Assembly: GCA_017476005.1 (NCBI GenBank)
Contig: JAFVEM010000027.1
Location: 16,391 to 80,390, forward strand
DNA: 64,000 nt
From: Selenomonadaceae bacterium
GTDB lineage: Bacteria; Bacillota; Negativicutes; Selenomonadales; Selenomonadaceae
Direction of reading: 5' to 3'
Under the pieces are notes generated by a model. That model ran no database searches, was not told where the DNA came from, and saw nothing but the letters and a program-made list of their open reading frames with translations. A program made the position numbers and the translations under genes. Below, one piece after another: positions 42,486-51,220 of the stretch (its first letter is position 1; every line of letters begins with the position of its first letter).

Positions 42486-45180
42486 AGAAAAACTGGTGGT
42501 CATAGACGGTAGCAGTCTCTTGTACCGCGCCTTCTACGCCATGTCCCAACAGGTAATGCTCACCGCCCCTTCCGGGGAACCTATAGGGGCGGTGATGGGT
42601 TTTGCCAATATGCTGGCCAAAATTCTGGAAACGGAAGCTCCCACGGGAGTGGCTATTGCCTTCGATAAAGCCAAGAGGACTTTTCGCCACGCTAAATTCC
42701 CCGATTACAAGGCCGGTCGCGCCAAAACCCCGGAGGAACTTTTGTTGCAGATACCCATCCTCCATGATTTTGCCGCCGCCTGCGCCATTCCCTTTATCGA
42801 AAAAGAGGGCTACGAGGCCGACGACATTTTAGGGACGCTGGCCACTCAGGCCGCCGCCACCAGAGAAGCGGTGGTGGTCACCGGCGACCGGGACGCCCTG
42901 CAACTCATCGGGAAAAACTTAACCGTACTCTACAACAAAACCGGCGCCAGCAAGATGATTCGTTACGACGAAGCTACTTTCCGGGAGGAATACGGTCTTA
43001 GCCCCAGACAGCTCATTGATTTAAAGGGTCTCATGGGGGATAAATCCGACAATATCCCCGGCGTTCCCGGGGTGGGCATCAAAACGGCCACGGAACTTTT
43101 AAAAGAATACGGCTCCGTGGCAGAGGTTTTGGCGCATATTGACGACATAAGCAAAAAGAAAACTAGGGAACTTTTGCGCCAGTACCAAGAGCAAGCCTTG
43201 CTATCTACGGAACTGGCCACTATCGAACGGCAGGTGCCGGGGATAGAATTTCGCCCCGAGGAATTTGAACTTTCGTTGACACGGGACAAGTTGGAGGCTT
43301 TTTGCGTTCGTTATGGGCTGAATAAGGTTTGGGCGACCTACCAAAAATTCCTGCCGACTATAGCCAGCAAGCCGACCACCGCAATCGAGGCTTTGACTTG
43401 GACGGAGGGCGTATCTGCCGAGGCTATAGCCTCCTTGCGAGGCGAGAAAACTTTGGCGGTGGCGACGAGGTACGAAGGTACGGCGCCTTTTGCCCAAGCC
43501 CAAGAGATAATGCTGGCCGCCGCCGATAAGCTGTATCGGGTGACGGCAGACAGCGACAATTGGGGAGCGGTCGTAGAACTAATCCGCTCGCATAAGAGCA
43601 TTGTCGTTTTCGATAGCAAGGCAATGCTACATACCGGGATTCTCCCCGACTATGAAGCATCTCAAAAAACTAAATTTATTAAGGGTGCAGGGGAATTATT
43701 CCCCTGCCGGAGTCAAGAGGCAGAGCCTCTTGTGGAGTTTGAGGCAAAGCCTCAAGAAAAAAATATATTTGATGTCCAGCTGGCGGCTTATCTTTTGGAG
43801 CCGGAGTCGGCCAAGTACGAACTGAGCCTCCTGTGCGAAAAATACTTGCCGGATTTGGTGTGGCCGTCAGGTGTCGTGGGTGCCGAAAAATTGGCCTATG
43901 AGGCGACGGCGTTGCTGAAACTTAGCGCCAAGTTACAGGAGAAACTCACGGCTGAGGGGCTTGATTCCCTTTATACGAACATGGAGCTTCCCTTGGCGGA
44001 GGTGTTGGCCGCCATGGAGCAAAACGGCATTAAGGTGAACCGGGAGGCGCTTAAGCAAAAGGCCGTGGAAATCGGCGATAAAATAGCCGAGCTGGAAAAA
44101 GATATTCATGTGTTGGCCGGTATCGAGTTTAAGATAAATTCCCCCAAACAGCTGGCGGAAATCCTGTTTGAGCGCTTGGCGTTGCCCACCAAGAAGAAAA
44201 CCAAAACGGGCTATTCCACCAATGCGGAAGTTTTGGAGGAATTAAAGGAGCGGCATCCCATTGTCCCACAAATTCTCGCTTACCGCCTGTGGAATAAACT
44301 AAAATCCACTTATCTGGACGGTTTAACGGGGCTGATTCGCGCCGATGGGCGGCTACATACCAGTTTTAATCAGACAGTTACCGCCACGGGACGCCTCAGC
44401 AGTAGCGAGCCGAATCTTCAAAATATCCCGGTGCGTCGGGAGGAAGGCCGCGCCATACGGTCGCTTTTCGTGCCGGGTGAGGGCTTTGACTTTTTGCTGT
44501 CGGCGGATTACAGCCAGATAGAGCTGAGAATTTTGGCGCACATGTCGGGAGACGAGCGGCTGATAGCGGCCTTTAACGACGGCGAGGACATTCACGCTCG
44601 CACGGCGGCGGAGGTGTTTGGCAAAAATTTAACCGAAGTAACGCCGGAGGAACGCCGTCACGCTAAGGCGGTTAATTTTGGCATCGTCTATGGCATCAGT
44701 GATTTTGGCCTCGCCAAGGATTTACATATTTCCCGGAAGGAAGCCGGGGAGTACATCGACAAATATTTTACTCGGTACGCCGGGGTGAAGGCCTTTTTGG
44801 ATAAAATCGTGGCAAGAGCCAAGACCGACGGCTATGTTACCACCTTGTACGGACGGCGGCGGTATCTGCCGGATATTAAGAGCAGTAATTTCACGCGCCG
44901 CTCGCTGGCGGAACGCATGGCCATGAATACCCCCATTCAGGGAAGCGCCGCCGACATCATCAAACTGGCCATGATACGCGCCTATGGAGGGTTAAAAGAA
45001 GCCGGTCTCAAGAGCCGTCTCCTGTTGCAAGTACATGACGAACTGGTGCTGGAGGTAACGGAGGGCGAGATCCCTCGGGTGGAAAGTATTTTACGGGATG
45101 CCATGGAAAAGGTGGCCGCCCTGTCAGTCCCCTTGGTGATTGACATAAACACGGGCAAAACTTGGGCGGAAGCGAAATAG
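42475..45180 (+). CDS. polA: DNA polymerase I with an in-frame palindromic-element insertion
   Basis: 901 residues from GTG 42475. The 5'-3' exonuclease domain (1-295) has LLYRAFYAM, YEADDILGTLA and GLMGDKSDNIPGVPGVGIKTA. The 3'-5' exonuclease-like domain (about 310-500) lacks the DxE motif, so it is probably inactive. The polymerase domain has DYSQIELRILAHMSGDE (motif A), RRHAKAVNFGIVYGIS (motif B) and LQVHDELVLEV (motif C). Residues about 400-432 (KGAGELFPCRSQEAEPLVEF) are not family sequence; they are encoded by a copy of the dispersed palindromic element, placed in a loop before FDVQLAAYLL. The enzyme repairs DNA and processes Okazaki fragments. Confidence 0.96.
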   Translation: MKAKEKLVVIDGSSLLYRAFYAMSQQVMLTAPSGEPIGAVMGFANMLAKILETEAPTGVAIAFDKAKRTFRHAKFPDYKAGRAKTPEELLLQIPILHDFAAACAIPFIEKEGYEADDILGTLATQAAATREAVVVTGDRDALQLIGKNLTVLYNKTGASKMIRYDEATFREEYGLSPRQLIDLKGLMGDKSDNIPGVPGVGIKTATELLKEYGSVAEVLAHIDDISKKKTRELLRQYQEQALLSTELATIERQVPGIEFRPEEFELSLTRDKLEAFCVRYGLNKVWATYQKFLPTIASKPTTAIEALTWTEGVSAEAIASLRGEKTLAVATRYEGTAPFAQAQEIMLAAADKLYRVTADSDNWGAVVELIRSHKSIVVFDSKAMLHTGILPDYEASQKTKFIKGAGELFPCRSQEAEPLVEFEAKPQEKNIFDVQLAAYLLEPESAKYELSLLCEKYLPDLVWPSGVVGAEKLAYEATALLKLSAKLQEKLTAEGLDSLYTNMELPLAEVLAAMEQNGIKVNREALKQKAVEIGDKIAELEKDIHVLAGIEFKINSPKQLAEILFERLALPTKKKTKTGYSTNAEVLEELKERHPIVPQILAYRLWNKLKSTYLDGLTGLIRADGRLHTSFNQTVTATGRLSSSEPNLQNIPVRREEGRAIRSLFVPGEGFDFLLSADYSQIELRILAHMSGDERLIAAFNDGEDIHARTAAEVFGKNLTEVTPEERRHAKAVNFGIVYGISDFGLAKDLHISRKEAGEYIDKYFTRYAGVKAFLDKIVARAKTDGYVTTLYGRRRYLPDIKSSNFTRRSLAERMAMNTPIQGSAADIIKLAMIRAYGGLKEAGLKSRLLLQVHDELVLEVTEGEIPRVESILRDAMEKVAALSVPLVIDINTGKTWAEAK
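43672..43770 (+). repeat. Palindromic element copy inside polA (in frame)
   Basis: Three hairpins: GCAGGGGAA / TTCCCCTGC (43687-43706), AAGAGGC / GCCTCTT (43715-43731) and TTGAGGC / GCCTCAA (43739-43755), then an A-rich end. The first 60 nt are almost identical to the intergenic copy at 55914-56002. It reads through in one frame without a stop. Confidence 0.9.
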
Positions 45181-45191
45181 GAGTGAAGGTC

Positions 45192-46016
45192 ATGCCGGAA
45201 ATGCCGGAGGTGGAGGTCATTCGCCGTTCGCTGGAGGGTTACTTGCGAGGACGCACTATCCAAAAGAGCGAGGTATTGCTCCCCCGGCAGGTGAAACGGC
45301 CGGAGACAGCGGAATTTATTAAAAGGGTGCAGGGTGAGACCATCGAGGAGGTAGGCCGTCGCGGCAAGTATCTCATTATGAAGCTAAGCGGCGACACCGA
45401 TTTGATTGTTCATCTGCGCATGACCGGCAGGTTGGTTTTTTCCCCGGAGGGAGAGGTGAAAGACAGCCATCCTAGGCTTATTTTTCACTTGGACGGGGGC
45501 GCGAAACTAATTTACGGCGACACCAGAACCTTAGGGGCTGTTTATGCCTTGAAACCGGAGGAAAAGGAGATCGTGAAGGGGCTGGCCACCATGGGGCCGG
45601 AGCCTTTAACCCCGGAATTTACCCCAGAATACCTCGCGGAGATTTTTAAGAAGCGCGCCACGAAAATAAAGTCGGCGCTTTTAAATCAATCCCTCATTGG
45701 CGGTATCGGCAATATCTACGCCGACGAAGCCCTTTTTCTCGCTAGGATTCACCCGGAAAGAGAAGCCAAAACCCTCAGCTCACCGGAACTGACAAAACTC
45801 CATGAAGCGATAAATCAAGTCATCGGGGAAGGGCTGGCAGACGGCGGCACTACCTTTCGGGATTATCAAAACGCCGACGGCGGTCAGGGTTCCCATCAAG
45901 AAAAATTAAGGGTCTATAACCGCAAGGGAAAATCCTGCCCCCTTTGCGGCCAGCCTATTGAGAAAATAGTGGTAGGGGGACGGGGAACTCATTTTTGTCC
46001 CCGGTGTCAAAAATAA
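45192..46016 (+). CDS. mutM: Formamidopyrimidine-DNA glycosylase
   Basis: 274 residues from ATG 45192, which gives the essential N-terminal PEMPEVE (Pro2 catalytic, Glu3). The middle contains LIVHLRMTGRLVF (conserved Lys/Met loop region) and the helix-two-turn-helix GGIGNIYADEALFLARIHPE. The C-terminal zinc finger is KGKSCPLCGQPIEKI to THFCPRCQK (four Cys). It removes 8-oxoguanine and other oxidised purines. It follows polA by 11 nt, so a repair operon polA-mutM-coaE is likely. Confidence 0.97.
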   Translation: MPEMPEVEVIRRSLEGYLRGRTIQKSEVLLPRQVKRPETAEFIKRVQGETIEEVGRRGKYLIMKLSGDTDLIVHLRMTGRLVFSPEGEVKDSHPRLIFHLDGGAKLIYGDTRTLGAVYALKPEEKEIVKGLATMGPEPLTPEFTPEYLAEIFKKRATKIKSALLNQSLIGGIGNIYADEALFLARIHPEREAKTLSSPELTKLHEAINQVIGEGLADGGTTFRDYQNADGGQGSHQEKLRVYNRKGKSCPLCGQPIEKIVVGGRGTHFCPRCQK

Positions 46017-46043
46017 ATATTTATGTTTTATGAAGGAATGTGC

Positions 46044-46652
46044 ATGAAAGTAATAGGACTGACCGGAGGCATAGCCTGCGGCAAAAGCAGAGTCTCTTTT
46101 TATTTGGGAAAATTGGGAGCCGGCATCGTGGATGCCGATGCGGTGAGCCACGAGCTTTCCGCTCCTCACAAGCCTCTATGGGAGGCCTACCGGGAAAATT
46201 TCGGCGCGGAGGTTTTCGGCGAGTCGGGAGAGCTGGACAGAAATGCTCTGGCGCAACTGGTGTTCAATGACGAAGCGGCGCGCATTAAGCTGAATAACTT
46301 GGCTCATCCCATTATTCAAGATGAGTGTCTGCGCCGTTTGCAAGCGTTGCGAGAAGCGGAGACAAAGGTAGCGGTCTTTGACGTACCCTTGCTGTATGAA
46401 GCCGGGTGGGATAAGTATGCGGACGAAACTTGGGTGGTCTTTGCGCCGCCGGAGGTACAGCTTGCTCGGCTCATGGCGCGAGACAAAATCGACGTGGGCC
46501 TAGCCAAAGCTCGTATCGAGGCGCAGGGAGATTTAACCGTAAAATGCCGCCGGGCGGATGTGGTTATCGACAACGGCGGCGAGTGGTATCTCACCAAAAA
46601 ACAACTGAAAGCCGCATGGAGGAATGTGGGTCATGAGGGACTCCACACTTAG
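46044..46652 (+). CDS. coaE: Dephospho-CoA kinase
   Basis: 202 residues from ATG 46044 (GAAGGAATG upstream; earlier in-frame starts at 46023 have no site). P-loop GLTGGIACGKS at residues 6-16, DADAVSHEL (CoaE motif), NNLAHPIIQ and VFDVPLLYEAGWDKYAD are family signatures. It phosphorylates dephospho-CoA in the last step of coenzyme A synthesis. It overlaps the lytic transglycosylase gene. Confidence 0.96.
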   Translation: MKVIGLTGGIACGKSRVSFYLGKLGAGIVDADAVSHELSAPHKPLWEAYRENFGAEVFGESGELDRNALAQLVFNDEAARIKLNNLAHPIIQDECLRRLQALREAETKVAVFDVPLLYEAGWDKYADETWVVFAPPEVQLARLMARDKIDVGLAKARIEAQGDLTVKCRRADVVIDNGGEWYLTKKQLKAAWRNVGHEGLHT

Positions 46653-47235
46653 GGATGAGATGATGGCCGCTAGGCGCAAGCGGTATTCCCTCTTGGTGGG
46701 TTGCCTCATCTTGGCCTTGAGTTTCGGTATTTACTTTTTATTTCAGGTAGAGTCGGTGCAACGCGCCTATCTGTATCCCTTTCCTTATCAAAGCTATGTG
46801 CGTAAGTACGCCGCCGAGTACCGAGTAGATAGCGATCTGGCGGCGGCGGTGATGAAAAACGAGAGCAATTTTCGCGAGGTTGCCCAAAGCCCTCGCGGCG
46901 CCGTGGGACTTATGCAGCTTATGCCCACCACGGCGGCGTGGATTGCCATGCAACTGAATGACCGGGATTTCACTTGGGAAAAACTGCACGACCCGGAAAC
47001 GAATATTCGCTATGGGGTGTGGTATCTGTCCTCTTTGCAAGAGGAATTTGAGGGCAATGAGGTCTTGATGCTGGCGGCGTACAACGCCGGTCGCGGCAAT
47101 GTGCAAGAATGGATCGCCGAATACGGGTGGCCAAAGGATTTTGCCGCAGTTGACGCCATTCCCTTTAGCGAAACGAGGGCGTATGTACGACGGGTCTTGC
47201 AATCCAAGGCCAAATATCAAAAGCTGTACCGGTAA
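46633..47235 (+). CDS. Lytic transglycosylase (SLT family)
   Basis: 200 residues from ATG 46633 (GGAGGAATG upstream), overlapping coaE by 20 nt. One N-terminal membrane anchor (YSLLVGCLILALSFGIYFLF) is followed by the SLT domain: AAVMKNESNF with the catalytic Glu, SPRGAVGLMQLMPTTAAWIA, NIRYGVWYLSSL and AAYNAGRGNVQEW. It cuts murein glycan strands outside the cytoplasmic membrane. It is a Slt/MltE-like protein common in Firmicutes next to coaE. Confidence 0.94.
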   Translation: MRDSTLRDEMMAARRKRYSLLVGCLILALSFGIYFLFQVESVQRAYLYPFPYQSYVRKYAAEYRVDSDLAAAVMKNESNFREVAQSPRGAVGLMQLMPTTAAWIAMQLNDRDFTWEKLHDPETNIRYGVWYLSSLQEEFEGNEVLMLAAYNAGRGNVQEWIAEYGWPKDFAAVDAIPFSETRAYVRRVLQSKAKYQKLYR

Positions 47236-47249
47236 AGGAGCAAACGGTA

Positions 47250-47654
47250 ATGACAGGGTGGCTAGGGCAACTGAAGCATCATTTTTGGACGCGAGAGTTT
47301 ATGTTGTTCCTCCTTATCGGCACTTTCAACACCTTGAATTGCAGTTTTATCGCCAAGGGGTTGATGTTTTTTCTGCCGGATGCCAACATCGCCTTCAATA
47401 TCGGTTACATTATCAGCAATATTTTAGCCTATTGGCTAAACTCCCGTTTTGTTTTTTTTGAGACTTTGAGTCTCCATCGCTATGTAAAATTTTTTCTCTC
47501 CTATGTCCCCAACTACATAATTCAAAATATTATCGTGGTGATTTTTTACAACGTCCTAGGTTTTCCGGACATTGTGAGTTTCATTATCGCCGCTATACTG
47601 GGCGTCCCCATCACCTTTTTGTGCGTGAAGATATTCGCCTTTGGGCGCAAGTAA
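47250..47654 (+). CDS. GtrA-family membrane protein
   Basis: 134 residues with four membrane helices: FMLFLLIGTFNTLNCSFI, IAFNIGYIISNILAYWLNSRFVF (the family's N..RFVF motif), a third near VKFFLSYVPNYIIQNI, and a fourth IVSFIIAAILGVPITF. GtrA-like proteins take part in moving lipid-linked sugars or in polysaccharide decoration. It ends the polA operon before a bidirectional terminator. Confidence 0.9.
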   Translation: MTGWLGQLKHHFWTREFMLFLLIGTFNTLNCSFIAKGLMFFLPDANIAFNIGYIISNILAYWLNSRFVFFETLSLHRYVKFFLSYVPNYIIQNIIVVIFYNVLGFPDIVSFIIAAILGVPITFLCVKIFAFGRK

Positions 47655-47679
47655 CAGTTAGTAGGCGCCTAGCCGTCAG

Positions 47680-47714
47680 AAAAACCCCCGTAGCGATTTG
47701 CTATGGGGGTTTTT
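47680..47714. terminator. Bidirectional terminator between gtrA-type and GNAT genes
   Basis: AAAAACCCCCGTAGC / GCTATGGGGGTTTTT, T-runs on both strands, between convergent genes. Confidence 0.92.
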
Positions 47715-47728
47715 CCCTCAAGCTGCAA

Positions 47729-48211
47729 TTATAGCGAGTAGAAATAGGGGCAAATACTCGCCAGACTTCCATCCTTCATCCGAAAGCCCTTGGGGATAAC
47801 CCCCAGTTGCACAAAGCCTAAGCGTTCATACAGATGCCGCGCATGGATATTGCTTTCCACCACCGCATTAAACTGCAATATGCCAAAACCGAGCTTTTTA
47901 GCCATTACCAAACAGTCCTTCACCAATGCTTCGCCTATATGTTTGCCCCGGCAAAGAGAACTGACGGCGTAGCTGGCGTTGCAAATGTGGCCGCAACGCC
48001 CTACATTGTTGGGGTGCAGAATGTACAGCCCCCGAATATTTTCGCCCTCATCCACCGCCACGCCGGTATAGCTTTGGGCGGCAAAAAACTGGGCGCCGGT
48101 CTCTGGGTTGAGAATTTCTTCTTGAGGAAAGGCAATCCCCTCCGCCACGATTTCATTCCAGATAGCCACCATCGTCGGCAAATCAGCCGACTTATAAGCC
48201 CTGATGAGCAT
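47729..48211 (-). CDS. GNAT-family N-acetyltransferase
   Basis: 160 residues. GNAT pattern: MLIRAYKSADLPTMVAIWNE at the start, YAVSSLCRGKHIGEALVKDC (acetyl-CoA loop R/Q-x-x-G-x-G/A, here RGKHIG), FNAVVESNIHARHLYERLGF (the NxxAxxLYEKxGF signature). The acceptor substrate is unknown; phosphinothricin-acetyltransferase-like members share this form. It is a single gene convergent with the previous operon. Confidence 0.9.
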   Translation of the reverse strand: MLIRAYKSADLPTMVAIWNEIVAEGIAFPQEEILNPETGAQFFAAQSYTGVAVDEGENIRGLYILHPNNVGRCGHICNASYAVSSLCRGKHIGEALVKDCLVMAKKLGFGILQFNAVVESNIHARHLYERLGFVQLGVIPKGFRMKDGSLASICPYFYSL

Positions 48212-48295
48212 TTAATCACTCCTATAGTCCACGTCCCCCACAGTACAAAATGGGGTAGCTCGCCGCTACCCCACCTTAAAGAAGCCAAGAAAAAG

Positions 48296-48841
48296 CTAGT
48301 TGCCCGACTCGATAAGCCCGTAATTGCCGTCGGTGCGGCGATACACCACGTTTACATCCTCCGTCTGGGCATCCCGGAACACATAGAAATTGTGATTCAA
48401 GAGGTTCATCTGCATGATGGCCTCTTGCACGTCCATGGGTTTTACCGTGAAGCGCTTCGTCTTCACTATGGTGGCCTCTTCGCCCTCGTCCTTTAGATCC
48501 TCCAAAGGCCCGGTGGGTAAAGCCTCCGCCTTGAATCCGCCGCCCCGGAAACGCCGGGAGAGCTTCGTCTTTTGCTTGTGAATCTGCCGCTCCAGTTTCT
48601 CCACCACGAGGTCGATGGAGGTGTACATGTCCATGGTGGCCTCTTCGCCTCTGAGGAGAATACCTCCCTGCACCGGCACCGTTACTTCTACAATGTGGCG
48701 ACCCTTGGACACCGTGAGGAGGACGCTTATTTCGCCCACCTTCTCAAAATACTTGGTGACCTTGCCCACGCGCTTCTCCACATATTCCCGAAGCGCGGGG
48801 GTGATTTCGATGTTCTTGCCCCGGACAGTGAATGTAGCCAT
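48296..48841 (-). CDS. hpf: Ribosome hibernation-promoting factor, long form
   Basis: 181 residues from ATG 48841 (MATFTVRGKNIEITPALREYVEKR). The N-terminal domain (1-100) is the YfiA/HPF ribosome-binding fold with VDLVVEKLERQIHKQKTKL, and the C-terminal domain (about 120-180) includes VKTKRFTVKPMDVQEAIMQMNLLNHNFYVFRD, which dimerises ribosomes into 100S particles. The long form is usual in Firmicutes. Confidence 0.96.
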   Translation of the reverse strand: MATFTVRGKNIEITPALREYVEKRVGKVTKYFEKVGEISVLLTVSKGRHIVEVTVPVQGGILLRGEEATMDMYTSIDLVVEKLERQIHKQKTKLSRRFRGGGFKAEALPTGPLEDLKDEGEEATIVKTKRFTVKPMDVQEAIMQMNLLNHNFYVFRDAQTEDVNVVYRRTDGNYGLIESGN

Positions 48842-48946
48842 GTGATACATCCCCTTTCTGCTTCTAGTAGCTGATTATTCATTTCGGCGTAGGCAGCAAA
48901 AATCCTGCTACCCTTACTAAAAAACCTTATTTTTTCCAAAATAAAA

Positions 48947-48966
48947 CCCCGGCCTTTTAGCCGGGG
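48947..48966 (-). terminator. Terminator of the cold-shock gene
   Basis: CCCCGGC / GCCGGGG stem followed on the minus strand by TTTTATTTT, 21 nt after the stop. Confidence 0.9.
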
Positions 48967-48987
48967 CAAAAGTTACGCTATAAAAAA

Positions 48988-49188
48988 CTAGGCCGTCTTA
49001 ACCACGTTGGAGGCCTGCAAGCCGCGAGCGCCCTCGACGATCTCGAACTCCACGTCCTGACCTTCAGCCAAAGTCTTGAAGCCTTCATCCTGAATGGCCG
49101 AAAAATGCACGAACACATCATCGCCGTCCTGACGCTCGATGAAGCCATAACCCTTTTCGGCGCTAAACCATTTTACTTTTCCAACCAT
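48988..49188 (-). CDS. Cold-shock domain protein
   Basis: 66 residues from ATG 49188 (GAGGAATCAT upstream); earlier in-frame codons are non-coding leader. RNA-binding motifs RNP1 KGYGFIE and RNP2 VFVHFS, with the start [17 protein letters not shown], define a CspA-type single OB-fold. It keeps mRNA unstructured at low temperature or during growth shifts. A consensus promoter lies about 110 nt upstream, leaving a long leader as often seen for csp mRNAs. Confidence 0.96.
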   Translation of the reverse strand: MVGKVKWFSAEKGYGFIERQDGDDVFVHFSAIQDEGFKTLAEGQDVEFEIVEGARGLQASNVVKTA

Positions 49189-49299
49189 GTTTATGATTCC
49201 TCCCAGAACTAGATACCCATTATAGCCAAAAGCACCGTACACGGCTACAAACAGCAAACCCTCGGTAACGGCTTCTCATCTGCCCTTAGCTACCGGGAT

Positions 49300-49328
49300 A
49301 TTATAACGCCACCCTCAGCGTCTGTCAA
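49300..49328 (-). promoter_or_regulatory. Consensus promoter of the cold-shock gene
   Basis: On the minus strand: TTGACA, 17-bp spacer, TATAAT, a perfect sigma-A match. It gives a leader of about 105 nt before the cold-shock ATG. Confidence 0.9.
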
Positions 49329-49357
49329 TCAGAAAAAATGCCGGAACATCACTAAAA

Positions 49358-49378
49358 GGCTCCGGAATCACCGGAGCC
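49358..49378 (-). terminator. Terminator of the zinc-ribbon gene
   Basis: GGCTCCGG / CCGGAGCC stem followed on the minus strand by TTTTAGTG. Confidence 0.75.
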
Positions 49379-49455
49379 GGTAGCTACACCCACGCAGAAA
49401 ATACCTCGGCCAGAATTCTGCCCTCTTTAGGCTAGTTACGCTTGATAACGGAAAT

Positions 49456-49749
49456 TTACGCCGCGCCCTCTGCGCGTTTCTTGTTGAAGCATTCGCGGCA
49501 ATATACGGGGCGGTCATTCTTCGGCTCGAAAGGTACCTCCGTCTCTTTGCCGCACTCGGCGCAGATGACGGAGTGCATCTGGCGAGGCTCGCCACCGTCA
49601 CGAGAGCGACGCCGCTTGTCCCGGCAATCGCGGCATCTGGCAGGCTCGTTCTCAAAGCCCTTCTCCGCGTAAAATTCTTGCTCCCCGGCGCTGAAAATGA
49701 ATTCGTTGCCACATTCCTTACATACCAGAGTCTTGTCTTCAAAAGCCAT
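49456..49749 (-). CDS. Double zinc-ribbon protein (CxxC-x17-CxxC type)
   Basis: 97 residues from ATG 49749 (AAGGAGACT upstream). There are two zinc ribbons: LVCKECGNEFIF to RCRDCRDKRR (residues 8-55) and VICAECGKETEV to YCRECFNKKR (60-93), eight Cys in all. Members are small, cytosolic and abundant in Firmicutes with no firm function; RNA or ribosome association is a guess. Confidence 0.88.
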   Translation of the reverse strand: MAFEDKTLVCKECGNEFIFSAGEQEFYAEKGFENEPARCRDCRDKRRRSRDGGEPRQMHSVICAECGKETEVPFEPKNDRPVYCRECFNKKRAEGAA

Positions 49750-49800
49750 CAATAAAGTCTCCTTACATTTGAAAATGTTTGAGCGATACTCAACAACCTC

Positions 49801-49829
49801 ATTATAATAGTTTCGCCAGAAAAAAGCAA
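49801..49829 (-). promoter_or_regulatory. Promoter of the zinc-ribbon gene
   Basis: Minus strand: TTGCTT (49829-49824), 17-bp spacer, TATAAT (49806-49801), about 50 nt before the start codon. Confidence 0.75.
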
Positions 49830-49905
49830 GCAATTTTTTGCTTTTATGAAATTTAGTAACAAATTTTTTACATATTACGGACGCATTATGGGCGCATCTA
49901 AAAAA

Positions 49906-49939
49906 ACGCCGAGTCCGGCTTTCTGCTCGGACTCGGCGT
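49906..49939 (-). terminator. Terminator of rpsF-ssb-rpsR
   Basis: 12-bp perfect stem ACGCCGAGTCCG / CGGACTCGGCGT, then TTTTTT on the minus strand. Confidence 0.93.
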
Positions 49940-49949
49940 AAAAAACTAC

Positions 49950-50183
49950 TTACTCGGCGGTGAAAGGTAGTAGCGCGATATTGCGCGCGCGCTTGATGGC
50001 CACCGTCACTTGGCGCTGGTGCTTGGCGCAGTTGCCGGAGATGCGACGGGGCAGAATCTTGCCCCGCTCCGTAATGAAGCGACGGAGCTTTCCGGCATCC
50101 TTATAATCAATATGCTCCACCTTATCCACGCAGAAGGAGCAGACCTTACGGCGCGGCCTTCTGCTTCTGTCACGTCTTATCAT
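49950..50183 (-). CDS. rpsR: Ribosomal protein bS18
   Basis: 77 residues. [20 protein letters not shown] is the zinc-type N-terminus (CxxC kept), followed by [20 protein letters not shown] and [20 protein letters not shown], the invariant bS18 core. It binds with bS6 on the 30S platform. Last gene of rpsF-ssb-rpsR. Confidence 0.98.
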   Translation of the reverse strand: MIRRDRSRRPRRKVCSFCVDKVEHIDYKDAGKLRRFITERGKILPRRISGNCAKHQRQVTVAIKRARNIALLPFTAE

Positions 50184-50207
50184 GCAAATTGCCTCCTATA
50201 CATCCCC

Positions 50208-50654
50208 TCAGAAGGGAATGTCCTCGTCGGGAAGGGGCGGCCCGAAAGCATCATTCTGACCGGCAGAGGGCATACCGCCCATGCCGCCTTGATTGCCATC
50301 GCCCATACCGCCGCTTGTGGCGCCCTGCTGGCGCGGTCCGATAAATTCTACTTCGTTTGCCACCACCTCGGTGACATAACGCTTGGTGCCGTCTTTGGCG
50401 TCGTAAGAACGGGTCTGAATGCGTCCCTCCAGCGCTACCTGCCGCCCCTTGGATAAATAATTACCACACAGTTCGGCAGTTTTCTGCCAAGTCACAATGG
50501 GGATAAAATCAGCTGTCGGCTGACCGTTCTGCTCGGCGTTGCGTGCTCCTCGCCTATCCACCGCCAAGGTAAAAGTGGTCACGGCGGTGCCGCTTTGGGT
50601 GTAACGCACATCCGGGTCGCGAGTGAGTCGTCCTATTAAAACTACTTTGTTCAT
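50208..50654 (-). CDS. ssb: Single-stranded DNA-binding protein
   Basis: 148 residues. OB-fold: NKVVLIGRLTRDPDVRYTQS, TFTLAVDRR, FIPIVTWQKTAELCGNYLSK and GRQVALEGRIQTRSYDAKDG. A Gly-rich linker (about 112-135) leads to the acidic tip DEDIPF that recruits repair and replication proteins. The position between rpsF and rpsR is the conserved bacterial order. Confidence 0.98.
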   Translation of the reverse strand: MNKVVLIGRLTRDPDVRYTQSGTAVTTFTLAVDRRGARNAEQNGQPTADFIPIVTWQKTAELCGNYLSKGRQVALEGRIQTRSYDAKDGTKRYVTEVVANEVEFIGPRQQGATSGGMGDGNQGGMGGMPSAGQNDAFGPPLPDEDIPF

Positions 50655-50673
50655 CGCTAAAGATCCTCCGCCG

Positions 50674-50985
50674 CTACTGGGCGTCCTTGGCTTCCGGCGC
50701 GTGTTCGTCGGCGCGCACGATCATGTGCTTCAAGACCTCGTCCGTTATCTTCATGACGCGGTCGCACTCGGCGGTGCAAGCCGGCTCGCAGGTGACATAG
50801 AAAAGGCAGTAATAGCCGTCCGTCTCGCCGTCAATCTCGTAGGCCAGACGCTTCTTGCCCCAGCGGTCTTCCTTGTCAATGGTGCCGCCGTTCTTCTGGA
50901 TAAGGCGCGAAAACTTCTCGATAACCCCATTCGTCGCCTCTTCCTCCATGGTCTTCACGATAAATATGACTTCGTACTTTCTCAC
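50674..50985 (-). CDS. rpsF: Ribosomal protein bS6
   Basis: 103 residues. MRKYEVIFIVKTMEEE, WGKKRLAYEIDGETDGYYCLF and VMKITDEVLKHMIVR are the bS6 strand-helix pattern. It is the first gene of the operon; the message starts at a near-consensus promoter about 80 nt upstream. Confidence 0.98.
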   Translation of the reverse strand: MRKYEVIFIVKTMEEEATNGVIEKFSRLIQKNGGTIDKEDRWGKKRLAYEIDGETDGYYCLFYVTCEPACTAECDRVMKITDEVLKHMIVRADEHAPEAKDAQ

Positions 50986-51063
50986 GAAATCACCTCCTCC
51001 TTTGGTCTTTGGCTCCCATTTGCAGGGGAGCAGGGAAGTTCTTTATGCAGAACATACTGAAGG

Positions 51064-51092
51064 ATTATAACACGCCATATTTTCCTTGGCAA
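51064..51092 (-). promoter_or_regulatory. Promoter of rpsF-ssb-rpsR
   Basis: Minus strand: TTGCCA, 17-bp spacer, TATAAT. Confidence 0.85.
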
Positions 51093-51148
51093 GTATTATT
51101 TTTTTTATGAACTCGGCAAAAAGCATTGATCATACCACCAATAACGCT

Positions 51149-51177
51149 TGACAGCAAATCAATGCCTCGTTACAATG
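51149..51177 (+). promoter_or_regulatory. Consensus promoter of the Cys-rich peptide gene
   Basis: TTGACA (51149-51154), 17-bp spacer, TACAAT (51172-51177); start point expected near 51184, 37 nt before the ATG. Confidence 0.88.
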
Positions 51178-51220
51178 AAAATGTCGATAAACGAGGTTAG
51201 TTGGTTGGAGGTCAAGGAAA

